Source: Bacillus carboniphilus (lineage in GTDB: Bacteria > Bacillota > Bacilli > Bacillales > JAIVKR01). Taken from it: a stretch of 64,000 nucleotides of DNA. The translations under genes were made by a program, and so were the position numbers. Under the pieces are notes generated by a model. The model did no database searches. It saw only the letters and a program-made list of their open reading frames with translations, and was not told the DNA's origin. Below, piece by piece: positions 28,076 to 37,822 of the stretch (positions within the stretch are counted from its first letter, which is position 1; each line of letters begins with the position of its first letter). The stretch is from NCBI RefSeq assembly GCF_020524035.2, contig NZ_CP129013.1, positions 2,593,822 to 2,657,821 on the forward strand, written 5' to 3'.

Positions 28076-28325
28076 TTGAACCTCACATCACTAAAGTGAC
28101 GTGATTCCTGCGAACACCAGCGTAACCGCTAGTTATTTAGCAGGCTCTACCCGTAGTTCCTACGGTGAAAGACTGAAAAATTGTACGTTGAACTCACCAC
28201 ACGTCCTACTTTGCTTGGTTTTCGCTACTTCGGTACGTGTGGGGCGAAAGAACGTTGAAGATTTTACGTAGCAGACGTGTTTCCTGCTACAACCCTATAT
28301 CTTCAGTTTTCAAAGAGCAATCTGT
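28076..28325 (-). mobile_element. IS200/IS605-type right-end remnant, omegaRNA-like
   Basis: On the minus strand the last 31 bases read GAATCACGTCACTTTAGTGA followed by TGTGAGGTTCAA, the layout of an IS605-group right end (GAATC, a CTTTAG-type hairpin, GAGG, TCAA). Upstream are more stems: CCGTAG-GAA-CTACGG, CCACACGT with ACGTGTGG, and GTAGCAG with CTGCTAC. In TnpB elements this 3' part carries the guide omegaRNA. No tnpB gene is present, and a short open frame ending about 100 bases before the end could be its tail. Remnant identity is inference from pattern. Confidence 0.5.
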
Positions 28326-28329
28326 ACAC

Positions 28330-28515
28330 CTATATTTTACTATGTCGGATACTTATAAAAAAGTAATAAATCGCTACAATTGCTACTTGATCAATCAAAC
28401 ATGTCTGCATAGGCTTCCCTGAAATAAAGTACCCCCACAGCACCCCAACAAGAAAATGGACAGCGGGGGTAAAAATTGCAGCTACTAGAAATACCATCTT
28501 CCGTATATTCATCAT
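28330..28515 (-). CDS. Small two-helix membrane protein
   Basis: A 61-residue protein with two hydrophobic helices, starting MMNIRKMVFL. GAGGTGAT lies 7 bases before the ATG, supporting translation. Family not recognised. Its 3' end abuts the IS605-type remnant. Confidence 0.5.
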   Translation of the reverse strand: MMNIRKMVFLVAAIFTPAVHFLVGVLWGYFISGKPMQTCLIDQVAIVAIYYFFISIRHSKI

Positions 28516-28607
28516 TCTCTATCACCTCAAACCTACATGCTCATCTTATGTTAACAATGAATCTTACTTTTATCAAAAAATTCTAATTTTGTCATATGAA
28601 TGATTGA

Positions 28608-29328
28608 TTATAGAATACGAATGTACTCGCCTTCTTTCAATTTAAAATGAATGTCCATTGATCCTGATTCAATAAAATGAATAGGGATATCTGATATATC
28701 GATCAACTCGTTAATTTGAATTCGCTGTTTTTGGTTGGCTTCTAGTTTGATATGAAAAGGCCCCTTTTCATTCATGAGTGACTCCTTTCTCTCTCCTTCT
28801 TCCACAAAAAAATGAATCTAAAAATTCCAGCTCAAACGAAATCTCTTCATTACTTCGATTATGTAAAACGAATTCGCATTGTCCTTTTAGTAAGAATTCA
28901 TTTCCTTTCTCAAAATCACATGATCCATTTCCATCGTATGATATCGCATGAATTCCAGTTGCCAATGTTTCTTGATAGCCTCCAATAATCAATTTCGGGA
29001 TAAAAACATATAGCACGATAACCAGTATAAAGGCTATAAAATGATATTTTTTCGTGCTTTTCACTAGTAGAATAAGAGAAGCTATGAATAATATTGAACC
29101 TATAACACCTAGAAGAATAAACCCATCTTGATTACGAACTGGGTTAGACATAAAAATCATAGTTGCTTTATATGTCTTATTTTCTGGAAACATAAAATAT
29201 ATACCTAAAATAATAGATAGGGTTAGCGTTATGATGGAGCTAAAGAACATCTTTTTATTTTCCACCATTTTATTCCACATCCATTCATTAACAATGATAA
29301 AAGAAAACATCAGTAATTCAAGTGTCAT
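28608..29328 (-). pseudogene. Membrane protein with C-terminal soluble domain, frame broken at A7/T7
   Basis: The upstream frame gives four membrane helices and a soluble tail ending 'EISFELEFLDSFF', where a seven-base run (28806-28812 on the plus strand) shifts the frame. With six bases it continues 'VEEGERKESLMNEKGPFHIK' to the stop at 28608, so the two fragments are one gene of about 240 residues. Family not recognised. Start uncertain: several Met codons lie in the first 30 residues. Confidence 0.6.
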
Positions 29329-29382
29329 TTAGGGTTGTAAGAACGGTCCGAAGGTGAAAAATGGATCAAGATGATCAATTTT

Positions 29383-30030
29383 TTACGTATCTGTGCTCAC
29401 CTCGTCCCATTCCTGTTCCATATAATTTACGATCCAATTTAATGCATAATGCCGCTCATAAACAACACCTGGATCTAGATTAGAAGGAATTGTTTTTCCG
29501 TTAATCTGTGCCTCCCTCACTGCCCAATGAGCTCTATAAACATAATCAACAGCATCCATAATTTCACTAGTTGGTCTAAGATCTGCTTTACTTAATAACT
29601 CCTGTATTGATGAAGTTAAAACCATCTCATAAACCAAATCTACGTCACAAGTGGTTGATAGGTCTTCGACATTAGATATTAAATGAATAGACCAAAGTAG
29701 TACCCAAACACATTCTATTTTCCAAGAAAAGTTCATTATGTCATTTTGGTTTGGATTTTTACTTTTTAAAAAATTATGTTCATCTTCTGTAAATAATTCA
29801 CTTGCTTTAAACTGCTCTATAAATTCTGCTAATTTTTCATTTGGTGCTCCCATTGATTTTGCTGAAACAATCGTTAATGGAATAATTCTGTTTATGATGT
29901 CTTCTTTTTTTCTAACAGTCACTTGTTTCGTATCCTCTGTGAAAGGTAAATGATGGTTTATAGGAATGTTCATTTCACTTAGTTTGCGCTCTGATTGATG
30001 TTTTCTAAATTCTACACTTTTCATATGCAC
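29383..30030 (-). CDS. DUF4272-like protein
   Basis: A 215-residue soluble, mostly helical protein. The pattern (RKHQSERKLSEMNIPIN at the start, 'WKIECVWVLLWSI' in the middle, 'VDYVYRAHWAVREAQING' and 'VYERHYALNWIV' near the end) is that of DUF4272, a family of unknown function common in bacteria and sometimes near toxin or immunity genes. Divergent from the S41 peptidase remnant. Confidence 0.7.
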   Translation of the reverse strand: MHMKSVEFRKHQSERKLSEMNIPINHHLPFTEDTKQVTVRKKEDIINRIIPLTIVSAKSMGAPNEKLAEFIEQFKASELFTEDEHNFLKSKNPNQNDIMNFSWKIECVWVLLWSIHLISNVEDLSTTCDVDLVYEMVLTSSIQELLSKADLRPTSEIMDAVDYVYRAHWAVREAQINGKTIPSNLDPGVVYERHYALNWIVNYMEQEWDEVSTDT

Positions 30031-30199
30031 GCCTCCAAGAATGTATTATAGAAACACTATCTTTATTATACACTTTACACCTTATACAGCCTTATTTTTA
30101 GAATTATTTATAACATATTTTACTTTTTTAGGTACACTTTTCTGATATGATTTAAGTGTTAAAAAACGTCATTATTAAAATAAAGAAGGAGAAGGCTAG

Positions 30200-31452
30200 A
30201 TGAATAATAAGCTTGGGTTACTAATCAAAATCTTTGTCATTGCCAATCTTTTTATCTGGCATAATACTGATATATGGAACAACGAAAACGCTACTGTAGT
30301 ACATATACCTATAGAACAAGCAAGAGAAGATATTACGACATTTACAAACAGTATTATTGGTCTTCACCCCACTATGCAAAATAGCGAGAACAGAGAGGTT
30401 TTTTTAAATCAAAGTGAATTACTTAAGCAAGAACTTAATTCATTTATTACCAAAACTGAGCTTTATATGAATTTATCTAAACTAATGGTTCAATTGGAAG
30501 ACTCTCATACCACGCTAAAATTTGAATCTTCATCAGTCCTTCCGATTTCTTTCAAGTAGATAAGTGAGGGTTTAATTATTACCGATGGTCAATCTAACAT
30601 TGAACCGGGAGACAAGGTCGTTGAAATTGGAGGAATAGATGAATCCATTATACTAAACAAGTTTGAAGAGGTTATCCCTCGAGAGAATGACTATTGGTTA
30701 ACATATCGAGCTGCAAACATGGCAAGAATGGAGGAAGTTCTGACGTGGTTAGGGTGTGAAATTAAGAATGACGGAGTGAAGATCAAAGTAGAAAAACCAA
30801 ATGAAACAATACTAGCAGAAGAAGTCAAATTCACTTCCATTGAAAAGGTGACCAAAAGCGAAAACAACCAATTGGTTTACTATCAAATCTTGCCAGAGTA
30901 TCAAACGGCGATTTTAACCATAGCTGAATGTAGATTCGATGAAAACTATAAACAGACTTTAGAGCAATTTTTTCAAGAAGTAGCAAAATGGGATGTAGAA
31001 AGAATTGTCGTTGATTTACGAAAAAATACGGGAGGTAACTCTATCGTTGTCAACGAATTTTGTAGATATTTAGAACATGAAAATGCAAAAATGGTTGCTT
31101 TACCAAACACACAAAGTATAGAAAACCTTTTTAGTGGTGACGTTTTTGTAGCCACTTCAAATCAAACGTTTGCTCAGCTAATCTATTTGCTGGAATGATA
31201 AAGTATTATCATATAGGTAAAACCGTGGGAGAACCAACAGGTAATGCCCCAAACCATTTTGGAGAAATCAAGACCTTCACCTTACCAAATTCACAAATAA
31301 ACTATCGTGTTTCTTCAATGGCATTTACAATGCTTAATGGAGAAGATAAGGATACCATCACACCTGATATTCCTCTTTCTTATTCTCGACAACATATCGT
31401 AAATGGAGTTGATCCATTAATGGAATGGATTGAGGATCATGACATTAAATAA
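30200..31452 (+). pseudogene. S41-family (C-terminal processing-type) peptidase, broken
   Basis: A signal-anchor start at 30200 (GGAGAAGG upstream) is followed by the helical N-domain, then an in-frame TAG at 30557 (probably a Trp codon in 'SFK-W-ISEGL'). A PDZ-like region ('IEPGDKVVEIGG') and the S41 core with 'IVVDLRKNTGGNS' come next. Near 31170 one base is missing; correcting it gives 'CSANLFAGMIKYY', placing the catalytic Ser. The last 85 residues are intact. Two independent lesions, one a nonsense change, make true decay more likely here than elsewhere in the window. Confidence 0.7.
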
Positions 31453-31558
31453 GATAAAGGTTAGTTTTTATTTCATCAATCCCTCTTTAATATCCAGAAG
31501 ATTCGTTGATCAATCCGATATTATGGCTCTTTTTAGGCAACGTTTGAGGGGCCACTTT

Positions 31559-31771
31559 CTAATATTTCCTCTCAGGTTCTAATTTCATCATCTCACCAAA
31601 ATCGTGACAAGCAGATGTAAATGCAACAAAAGCACAGAGTTCACTAATCTCCTCATCCGTAAAGGTATCTTCTAATAATTGAAAGATTGAATCAGAAATA
31701 TCTCCCCTTTGTTTTGCAAAAACTTCTGCAAACCCAATGGCAATTGATATGTTTTCATCGAATTTGTCCAT
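31559..31771 (-). CDS. Carboxymuconolactone decarboxylase-like short protein
   Basis: A 70-residue helical protein resembling the C-terminal half of AhpD/CMD-like proteins: 'FAEVFAKQRGDISDSIFQLL', 'FTDEEISELCAFVAFTSAC', 'FGEMMKLEPE'. The CxxC/His active site normally lies before this part and is absent, so this is probably a truncated remnant, though AAAGGAGAG precedes the ATG. Confidence 0.5.
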   Translation of the reverse strand: MDKFDENISIAIGFAEVFAKQRGDISDSIFQLLEDTFTDEEISELCAFVAFTSACHDFGEMMKLEPERKY

Positions 31772-31833
31772 CTCTGGCTCTCCTTTTGCTTTAAAGCTAA
31801 GATCACTTTTCAGAAATTAAGACGATTCCACGT

Positions 31834-31875
31834 AAAAAGCACAACTAGCTTTCTTTTTCGCTCATTGTGCTTTTC
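31834..31875 (-). terminator. Terminator of the helicase-membrane protein pair
   Basis: AAAAGCACAA and TTGTGCTTTT form a ten-base stem with T tails on both strands; it lies about 40 bases beyond the stop of the membrane-protein gene. Confidence 0.65.
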
Positions 31876-31916
31876 TTTTGTTTTGCGATACTTTCGGTAA
31901 AAGACTATTTGATTGA

Positions 31917-32564
31917 TTATTCAAATGAGAGGTTTAAGTTAATGTTTTTCGCTTCCTCTGCATAAACACCAACTTCATAGTCGCCAATTTCACCTTCGAA
32001 GGTAATCTCTCCACTTCTAGAAGAATCTATTTTCCGTTCCCAAATAACGTTTCCAGAATGTTCGAGATAAATTACAACGTCTCCTTCTTTGACTGAAGCT
32101 TCATAAGGAATCACGACAACCGATTGAGGTTTCTCTTGAAAGTGAAAACTCTCTACACTACTATGCCCTTTTAGTGATCCGATTGTTAACTTTACATCTC
32201 CATTAATAGAGGTTTTACTGACATTCATCGCTACATTTTCGCCAAAAAAGAACACGGAAGCAAAGATTGCTCCTGTCGATAAGGTTATAAACAAAAAGAA
32301 CGATCCAAAAATGATGATGAGGCGCTTAGATACCTTCTTATCCGATCGATGGAATAGCCGATTCACGCTATATACCATTCGAAAGATAATGGGGAATAAG
32401 GTTATTGAAATTAGGTTGATGACCCATTCACCACTGATGAAAGATTGAGCTATAAGGATCGGGATGGCTAAGAAGTAAAATACTACCCCAAACCAATATA
32501 CCCCTCTAAAAAACATATGTTCTAAGTTAGGCTTTCCAAAAATAAAGTAGATGATAGTTTTCAT
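31917..32564 (-). CDS. Membrane protein with exported beta domain, partner of the helicase gene
   Basis: A 215-residue protein with three to four membrane helices in residues 15-110 and a soluble C-terminal half rich in beta strands ('TSINGDVKLTIGSLKGHSSV', 'VVIYLEHSGNVIWERKID', 'GEIGDYEVGVYA'), which should face outside. No family recognised. Its ATG overlaps the stop of the upstream helicase by four bases, so the two are translationally coupled. Confidence 0.6.
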   Translation of the reverse strand: MKTIIYFIFGKPNLEHMFFRGVYWFGVVFYFLAIPILIAQSFISGEWVINLISITLFPIIFRMVYSVNRLFHRSDKKVSKRLIIIFGSFFLFITLSTGAIFASVFFFGENVAMNVSKTSINGDVKLTIGSLKGHSSVESFHFQEKPQSVVVIPYEASVKEGDVVIYLEHSGNVIWERKIDSSRSGEITFEGEIGDYEVGVYAEEAKNINLNLSFE

Positions 32565-35500
32565 GTCTTTTCCTTTCTAGATGAGTTAAAGATGATTAAT
32601 TCAAGTAGCTTTAACTCTACTTTTTCAACATGCTCAGCAATGGTTTGATAATATTCTTTTTTTGATAATCGATCATAGTCTCCTACTATATAAAACTCTT
32701 TTTTCGCTCTTGTTACGGCAACATTAATCAAGTTGGGCTTTGAGCAAGACCAATCGGCCGCACTATCTTTATTTTCATCCGTACCTACGACGAAATAGAC
32801 AATATCAGCTTCTTTCCCTTGAAACGTATGAACGGTTCCAATATTTTTATTCACCCAACTTTGAGCTGTTTTATCTAATACACCTTCGCTCACTAAATGA
32901 GACTTTACAATTTTCCTGAGTCCTTCTTTTACTGCTGTAAAAGGCGTAATGACATATAAACTAGGAGGTTTTGATTGTAATTTCCACTGGTAAGTAATCT
33001 TTTCTGCTACGAGATAAGCTTGTTCTTCTACAAACTGAAGGTTAACGGCCGTACCTTTGCAATCAAACCAGCTACTTTTTCCTTTCTTCTTCAAAGCTAG
33101 GACCATGTTGTTATCATAGGCAATTTCATTTGAAATCGTAAACATTGGATCTTGACATCTTCTATGCACCCATAACGGGATACCAATCCATTGTCCATCT
33201 TTTGTGTACATGCCAAAAGGATTCGCATGATCTGCTAAAGATTGTACAGACGATCCAATATCAATATACCGGTCATGAATTTGAAAATGTCTCTTTACAT
33301 CCGCTAAAATGGTTTGATCAATAGTGACAACCGGTTCAATTTGAATAGGATCTCCTACGACAATCGCTCGTTTTGATCTCCACATAGCACCAGCCGCTTG
33401 CTGGGGAGTTGCTTGACCTGCTTCATCAATAAACAAATAGTCTATAAAATCTTGATCGATCCCCTTATACATGGAACGAAAGCTAGCAAACGTGGTACTT
33501 ACTAATGGCGTTACTAGATGAATCGTTTTCCATGCGTTTTCTAAATACGTTCTATGCTCACGTTGATTTAAATCTAGTTTATTTCTAAAATTGATTAACC
33601 GTATACTGGATTTAATGGCTTGATCATTAAATATCATGATCAGCTTATGTATGTTCATAGCTTTTAAAAATAGTAACCCTCTTTCATAGTTAAGTTGATC
33701 TGTAACCCATGGTGTTTTTTCTTGTCTGTTCTCATAGGCATTTATGTTGTCTTTCCAATATTCATCATCCGGTATGATAAGATTTTGTTTTCTATAATTC
33801 TTTTCTTTTCCTCTTAAAAAATTTAAAGCTACATCTAACTTAGCGACTTTATTATTCTTCTCCTCCAACCTCTTTTTCGCATGATGTAGCTGTTTTTGAT
33901 CTCTTTTTAACCTCTCCAACGTCTCATAGAGCTCTTTTTCTAGTTTGATTTTCTTTTCGTCTTTTTTTCGTAAAAGTCTTTTGAAAAAGGGTTGTTTCGG
34001 TAACGTTTGTAGTTGTTGCTTTATTAATCGTCTATTTTCTTCATGATGATTAATTTCTGTTTTTAAATAGATTTCCTTTTCCTCTAGGAGCATCCCTTCT
34101 TCTTTTATACGATTTAACTCTCTCTGCAAGTCCTGCTCTTTTTTATAAAGTTCGGAAAATTCCTGTAAATCATGTTTCATATCCTCAACTGATCTTAACG
34201 TTTTTTGAAAATCCTCCACTGCTTCTTGCCAATCTGTTAATTCTACAGTCTTTTTGTCTTCTTCTAACTGTTTAATGAAAGTTTTCTTGTCTTCGGCACA
34301 ACCATATAAGGCTTTATAATAGGTAGAAATATTTTCTGATTTCCCAAGAGCGGCAGAAAACAAGCCCCATGCATCTACTGACTCGTCATCAAGGAGTCTT
34401 TTTGCAGCTGTGGGGTATAGATCTGTTTTCGTACAATAGTCCAAATAACTGTTTTCATATTCAGTTGCCTCACTTTTATCTTTTTCTTTAATCATTGGAC
34501 TATCTACTGGAATGTCTTTTGATATATTTTCAACAGCCCCATTGTTACTAGACGCAACAACCATAGAATAGTTACTGATGGACTCATCTATTTCATAAAT
34601 AGCATAAGGATAAGTATCTAATTTAAGCGTTTTTATATGTTTGAAGGCTTCCTTAGGATCTGCAAAACAAGTCATTTTTTCTGCTCTTTCAACCATGAGT
34701 TCGGCAAAAATATCTTTTAATAAGGTCGTCTTTCCTGTTCCAGGAGGCCCATTTACGGAACTGATCTTTTGATTCATATGAAAAATTTGATTAACTGCCA
34801 CTTGTTGCATAAGAGATAAGCGGTGTTTAATTGGTGATGGCCATCTTCCGTTCGGCAGATTTTTTGGTTGCAAAATATCCTCAAGTAGTTCTCGATTTTC
34901 ATTAATTACTGTTTTATTACGTTGTTCCCCTTCGATATATTGACGAAGCGTTTCATTTTCACCTTTCTCTATGATTCTCCCCAAATCATGTAAGAAGAAA
35001 CTGTTAAAGTTTTTGTCTCCCTGGTCTTGACCGTTTTTTACGATCTCCTTTTCAACATAATGTAGTGACTCCTGGTCAATTTGGAAAAAGTACTCCTTAT
35101 AAACGTTAAGGACTTTACGCAAGGCAACCTCTGTCACACCATTTAAAAGAGACGCATCTACCTGTTCAGAGAACAACTTTAATTGATCTTGATAATGCTC
35201 CATCATATTTTCATAGTTACCTCGATGACTCCTACCCACTTCTTTCAATACGTACATAAGGATGGGGACAAAAAGAGAGTCTTTTATATACTGACCGTTT
35301 TGATCAACTAAGATAGAAAAACTAAAGAGTTTTTGATTATTTTTATTGATAATCTCATCCTTATTTCCAAACACTTCTCGCAAATAGCAGACAAGTGTAT
35401 CTTGTTTAAAACATGATAAATAGTAACGAAATTGAATTCGGTGCTTTTCTGGATTAGCTAATTGTATCTCTAACCAAGGCCTATCACTTAATGAAACTTG

Positions 35501-35659
35501 TTCTGTTTTTATACGTTTCTGTTGATCTAAAAATTTCTTTTCACACATAGATTCGGAAATCCCTTTTACTTCACTAGGTGACAATGCCTCAACTGTATGC
35601 CACGCTTTTAATACAGACTGTACACTCGATTTCTCCACCTTCTCACTCCCCATAAACAT
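32561..35659 (-). CDS. SF1 (DNA2/NAM7/UPF1-like) helicase with internal coiled coil
   Basis: A 1032-residue superfamily 1 helicase. After about 290 residues without known motifs comes Walker A GPPGTGKTT, then 'MVVASSNNGAVENI' (motif Ia), a long Lys/Glu coiled-coil insert (about 480-650), Walker B 'YLFIDEAGQATP', motif III 'AIVVGDPIQIEPV', motif V 'VHTFQGKEADIV' and motif VI 'NVAVTRAKK'. Motifs look complete, so ATP-driven unwinding or translocation is expected. No nuclease domain is seen. Large helicases of this type occur in defence islands, and this one sits at the edge of one. The start could be a few codons later. Confidence 0.85.
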   Translation of the reverse strand: MFMGSEKVEKSSVQSVLKAWHTVEALSPSEVKGISESMCEKKFLDQQKRIKTEQVSLSDRPWLEIQLANPEKHRIQFRYYLSCFKQDTLVCYLREVFGNKDEIINKNNQKLFSFSILVDQNGQYIKDSLFVPILMYVLKEVGRSHRGNYENMMEHYQDQLKLFSEQVDASLLNGVTEVALRKVLNVYKEYFFQIDQESLHYVEKEIVKNGQDQGDKNFNSFFLHDLGRIIEKGENETLRQYIEGEQRNKTVINENRELLEDILQPKNLPNGRWPSPIKHRLSLMQQVAVNQIFHMNQKISSVNGPPGTGKTTLLKDIFAELMVERAEKMTCFADPKEAFKHIKTLKLDTYPYAIYEIDESISNYSMVVASSNNGAVENISKDIPVDSPMIKEKDKSEATEYENSYLDYCTKTDLYPTAAKRLLDDESVDAWGLFSAALGKSENISTYYKALYGCAEDKKTFIKQLEEDKKTVELTDWQEAVEDFQKTLRSVEDMKHDLQEFSELYKKEQDLQRELNRIKEEGMLLEEKEIYLKTEINHHEENRRLIKQQLQTLPKQPFFKRLLRKKDEKKIKLEKELYETLERLKRDQKQLHHAKKRLEEKNNKVAKLDVALNFLRGKEKNYRKQNLIIPDDEYWKDNINAYENRQEKTPWVTDQLNYERGLLFLKAMNIHKLIMIFNDQAIKSSIRLINFRNKLDLNQREHRTYLENAWKTIHLVTPLVSTTFASFRSMYKGIDQDFIDYLFIDEAGQATPQQAAGAMWRSKRAIVVGDPIQIEPVVTIDQTILADVKRHFQIHDRYIDIGSSVQSLADHANPFGMYTKDGQWIGIPLWVHRRCQDPMFTISNEIAYDNNMVLALKKKGKSSWFDCKGTAVNLQFVEEQAYLVAEKITYQWKLQSKPPSLYVITPFTAVKEGLRKIVKSHLVSEGVLDKTAQSWVNKNIGTVHTFQGKEADIVYFVVGTDENKDSAADWSCSKPNLINVAVTRAKKEFYIVGDYDRLSKKEYYQTIAEHVEKVELKLLELIIFNSSRKEKT

Positions 35660-36015
35660 CCTGATACTAACATTTTATAGTTATATGATACCATATTTAT
35701 AAATTTGTGATTTAAATGACTGTTTTTATTAAATAGAGAGAGGTAAACTTTTTTTGATGGACATCAAACATTACTATAAATATGTAATTGATTAGGTCGC
35801 AAAAAATTCCACAGACAAACACGAGCCAACAAGAAGAAGGTGGAGTTGTACATTCCTTTACATAGCAAAAAAATTATCAATAAAGCTAAAGTCCATAGTT
35901 TTACTGGTAAGGTCAAGACACATATTCAAGTAAACGTGTAGGGAGAATGTTTTGCTTTTATATTTAGTGAATTACATTATATGTGTTAAAACTAATATAA
36001 AAAGGAAGTGATTTT
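35660..36015. other. Intergenic stretch with one doubtful mini-ORF
   Basis: No gene is clear. A 33-codon frame from GTG 35840 to 35941 on the plus strand has an AAGAAGG-like site but no recognisable product. The rest is AT-rich, containing the presumed promoters of the helicase (minus) and the AbrB-Doc remnant (plus). Confidence 0.4.
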
Positions 36016-36268
36016 TTGCAACCATTTGATTGGAAAGTAACTAAAGTAGGAAATAGCTTTAGAGTTACGCTCCCCAAAGAATTACTTAAACAAGCTGGTT
36101 TATCACAAGGGGATGAAATACAGGTATAAGCTAAAAACGGAAGTATAGTCATAAGAAAAAAAAGAGCATGTAACACTCCCTGAAGGTGTCGATGCTCAAT
36201 TTATGGATTTATTAAATGATGTTATGAAAGAACATGATCAAGCATTTAAAGGGTTAGTGAACAGATAA
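36016..36268 (+). pseudogene. AbrB/MazE-type antitoxin, broken
   Basis: From TTG 36016 (AAAGGAAGTGAT upstream) the product reads 'WKVTKVGNSFRVTLPKELL' and 'QAGLSQGDEIQV', a SpoVT/AbrB swapped-hairpin DNA-binding domain. An in-frame TAA at 36127 (likely from GAA) and an extra A in the A8 run at 36156-36163 break it. Corrected, it continues 'LPEGVDAQFMDLLNDVMKEH' to 36268, a helical tail that would bind the toxin. It overlaps the doc-like gene as TAATG. Confidence 0.7.
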
Positions 36269-36596
36269 TGGATGAAATCATTTATTTAACAACCGGCCAA
36301 TTGATTATTATTAACACTGTTCAAATTTACCTTTATAACTTATAGGAGTAAAGGACCCAAACTTACTTGATTCAGCTATTAATCCACCAAAACAATTCCT
36401 TTTTGGAAGAGATGCTTATCCTACCATTTATGAAAAGATAGCCAAAAACCATGCATTCCATAATGCTAACAAGCACACAGCACTTTCTTCAATAATTGTG
36501 TTCTTGAAAATAAATCATTATCGATGGACAACGTCCCTCGATGAAGAACAAGACTTTGTAGTGGATGTAGTAAATCATAAATACTCACGACGATAG
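36268..36596 (+). pseudogene. Doc-type (Fic fold) toxin, decayed
   Basis: Starts MDEIIYLTTGQLIIINTVQI, the usual N-terminus of Doc toxins, then is frameshifted near 36345. It resumes as 'VKDPNLLDSAINPPKQFLFG' and 'RDAYPTIYEKIAKNHAF'. The Fic/Doc core reads HAFHNANKHTAL where HxFxxxNKRTA is expected, so the conserved Arg is changed to His. Doc kinases phosphorylate EF-Tu. With the AbrB-like gene it forms an inactivated type II toxin-antitoxin pair. Confidence 0.7.
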
Positions 36597-36637
36597 AAAA
36601 GTATACGGAAAGAGTATAGACTAATCACACAATACAA

Positions 36638-36970
36638 CTACAATATCCGCGTCCCATTCTCAACATGTTCATCTGGCTTTAAAAGAACGACGTCTCCATC
36701 TTCTGGAACCCCACCGATTACCAAAACTTCCGATTTAAACCCTGCGATACGTCTAGGAGGAAAGTTCACCACTCCAACCACCTGGCGACCAATCAACTCT
36801 TGAGGCTGATACCTTTTTGTAATTTGAGCTGACGATTGCTTAAGGCCCATCTCATCACCAAAATCGATCTCAAGCTTTATCGCTGGTTTCCTTGCCTCAG
36901 GAAAAGGCTCTGCACGAATCACGGTACCCACCCTAAGGTCTAACTTTAAAAAGTCTTCTATATTCGCCAT
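36638..36970 (-). CDS. csaA: CsaA, tRNA-binding-domain chaperone-like protein
   Basis: A 110-residue protein made of one tRNA-binding (OB-fold) domain: '[20 protein letters not shown]', '[11 protein letters not shown]', '[17 protein letters not shown]'. It matches B. subtilis CsaA in length and motif order. CsaA has been linked to protein export as a chaperone and binds tRNA-like folds. The ATG at 36970 gives the B. subtilis start; another ATG lies six bases upstream, both after AAAGGTGG. Monocistronic. Confidence 0.92.
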   Translation of the reverse strand: MANIEDFLKLDLRVGTVIRAEPFPEARKPAIKLEIDFGDEMGLKQSSAQITKRYQPQELIGRQVVGVVNFPPRRIAGFKSEVLVIGGVPEDGDVVLLKPDEHVENGTRIL

Positions 36971-37045
36971 GTGCATCAAACCACCTTTCACCCTTTATCA
37001 TAGACCAAAGACATTCATTTTTCTTGACCCAGTTTAAGGTTCTTC

Positions 37046-37738
37046 TTATCTAATATTAAGATCTCGATATGTTTGTGGAGGAATCCCTTCACATTTGACG
37101 AACCATCTTGTGAAGGAGGAGGCATTTTCAAAACCTAATTCCTCACTAATATTCGACATCGACCATGTTGTCGCCAGTAATAAGTTTTTAGCCTCTTTCA
37201 AACGCAGATCAGAAATATAAACTTTAGGACTTTTTCCCATCTTTTCTTTAAACCAAGTCGAATAATAAACAGGATGATAGTGCTCTATACTAGCTAACTT
37301 TTCAATAGAAATAGGCTGCTTATAATGCTTATGAATATAATCAATGGAAGGCGAGATAGACTTTTGTAGTTGATGGCTCACATATCGGGTCAAATCTGTT
37401 AAAGAGGAAGAAACTTGATGATTTCTCGCTTCTTCCAATAATAAATAACGAATCGACGTCCATTTTTGATCTAATTGAATATACACACTAGCCGCTTTTT
37501 CGGGTAAATAGTGATTGGCAATGTCCAATATTAAAAATTCATTGCGATCGACCGAACGAAAAACATGCTGAAAGGAAGGAGGAAGATAAAAACAATATTC
37601 CGTGCTAAGGCGAATCTCTTGCCAATCTGTTTTCATCTCTAATGTTCCTTGTAAAGGAAAGAGTATTTGACCATAGTCATGTTGATGTGAGTGAAACTCC
37701 CGAGAATACGATCTCTTTTCACATACGATTTGGTTCAT
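37046..37738 (-). CDS. AraC-family transcription regulator
   Basis: A 230-residue regulator: N-terminal cupin ('HSHQHDYGQILFPLQGTLEM', His-rich strand), helical linker, and a C-terminal pair of helix-turn-helix motifs ('ISIEKLASIEHYHPVYYSTW' and 'WSMSNISEELGFENASSFTR'). The cupin usually binds a small effector. The adjacent divergent gene is a broken P-loop kinase, a possible target. Effector unknown. Confidence 0.85.
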   Translation of the reverse strand: MNQIVCEKRSYSREFHSHQHDYGQILFPLQGTLEMKTDWQEIRLSTEYCFYLPPSFQHVFRSVDRNEFLILDIANHYLPEKAASVYIQLDQKWTSIRYLLLEEARNHQVSSSLTDLTRYVSHQLQKSISPSIDYIHKHYKQPISIEKLASIEHYHPVYYSTWFKEKMGKSPKVYISDLRLKEAKNLLLATTWSMSNISEELGFENASSFTRWFVKCEGIPPQTYRDLNIR

Positions 37739-37822
37739 CCGATATTCCCCCCCTTCTTCAACGATTGTGTCTATTATATAGTGAAGTCATAAGAAAATAA
37801 ACGAAAGGAGAATTTTTCATAT

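Noticed and set aside
28300-28325. Sequence resembling an rRNA-leader boxA (TGCTCTTTGAAAACT on the minus strand)
   Set aside because: No rRNA or tRNA sequence follows on either side; likely chance or part of the IS605-type remnant.
28237-28422. 61-codon plus-strand frame opposite the IS605-type remnant
   Set aside because: Overlaps structured non-coding sequence and the small membrane gene on the other strand; no ribosome site.
35840-35941. 33-codon GTG-started mini-ORF
   Set aside because: Weak ribosome site, no family and no operon context; kept only as a remark on the intergenic entry.
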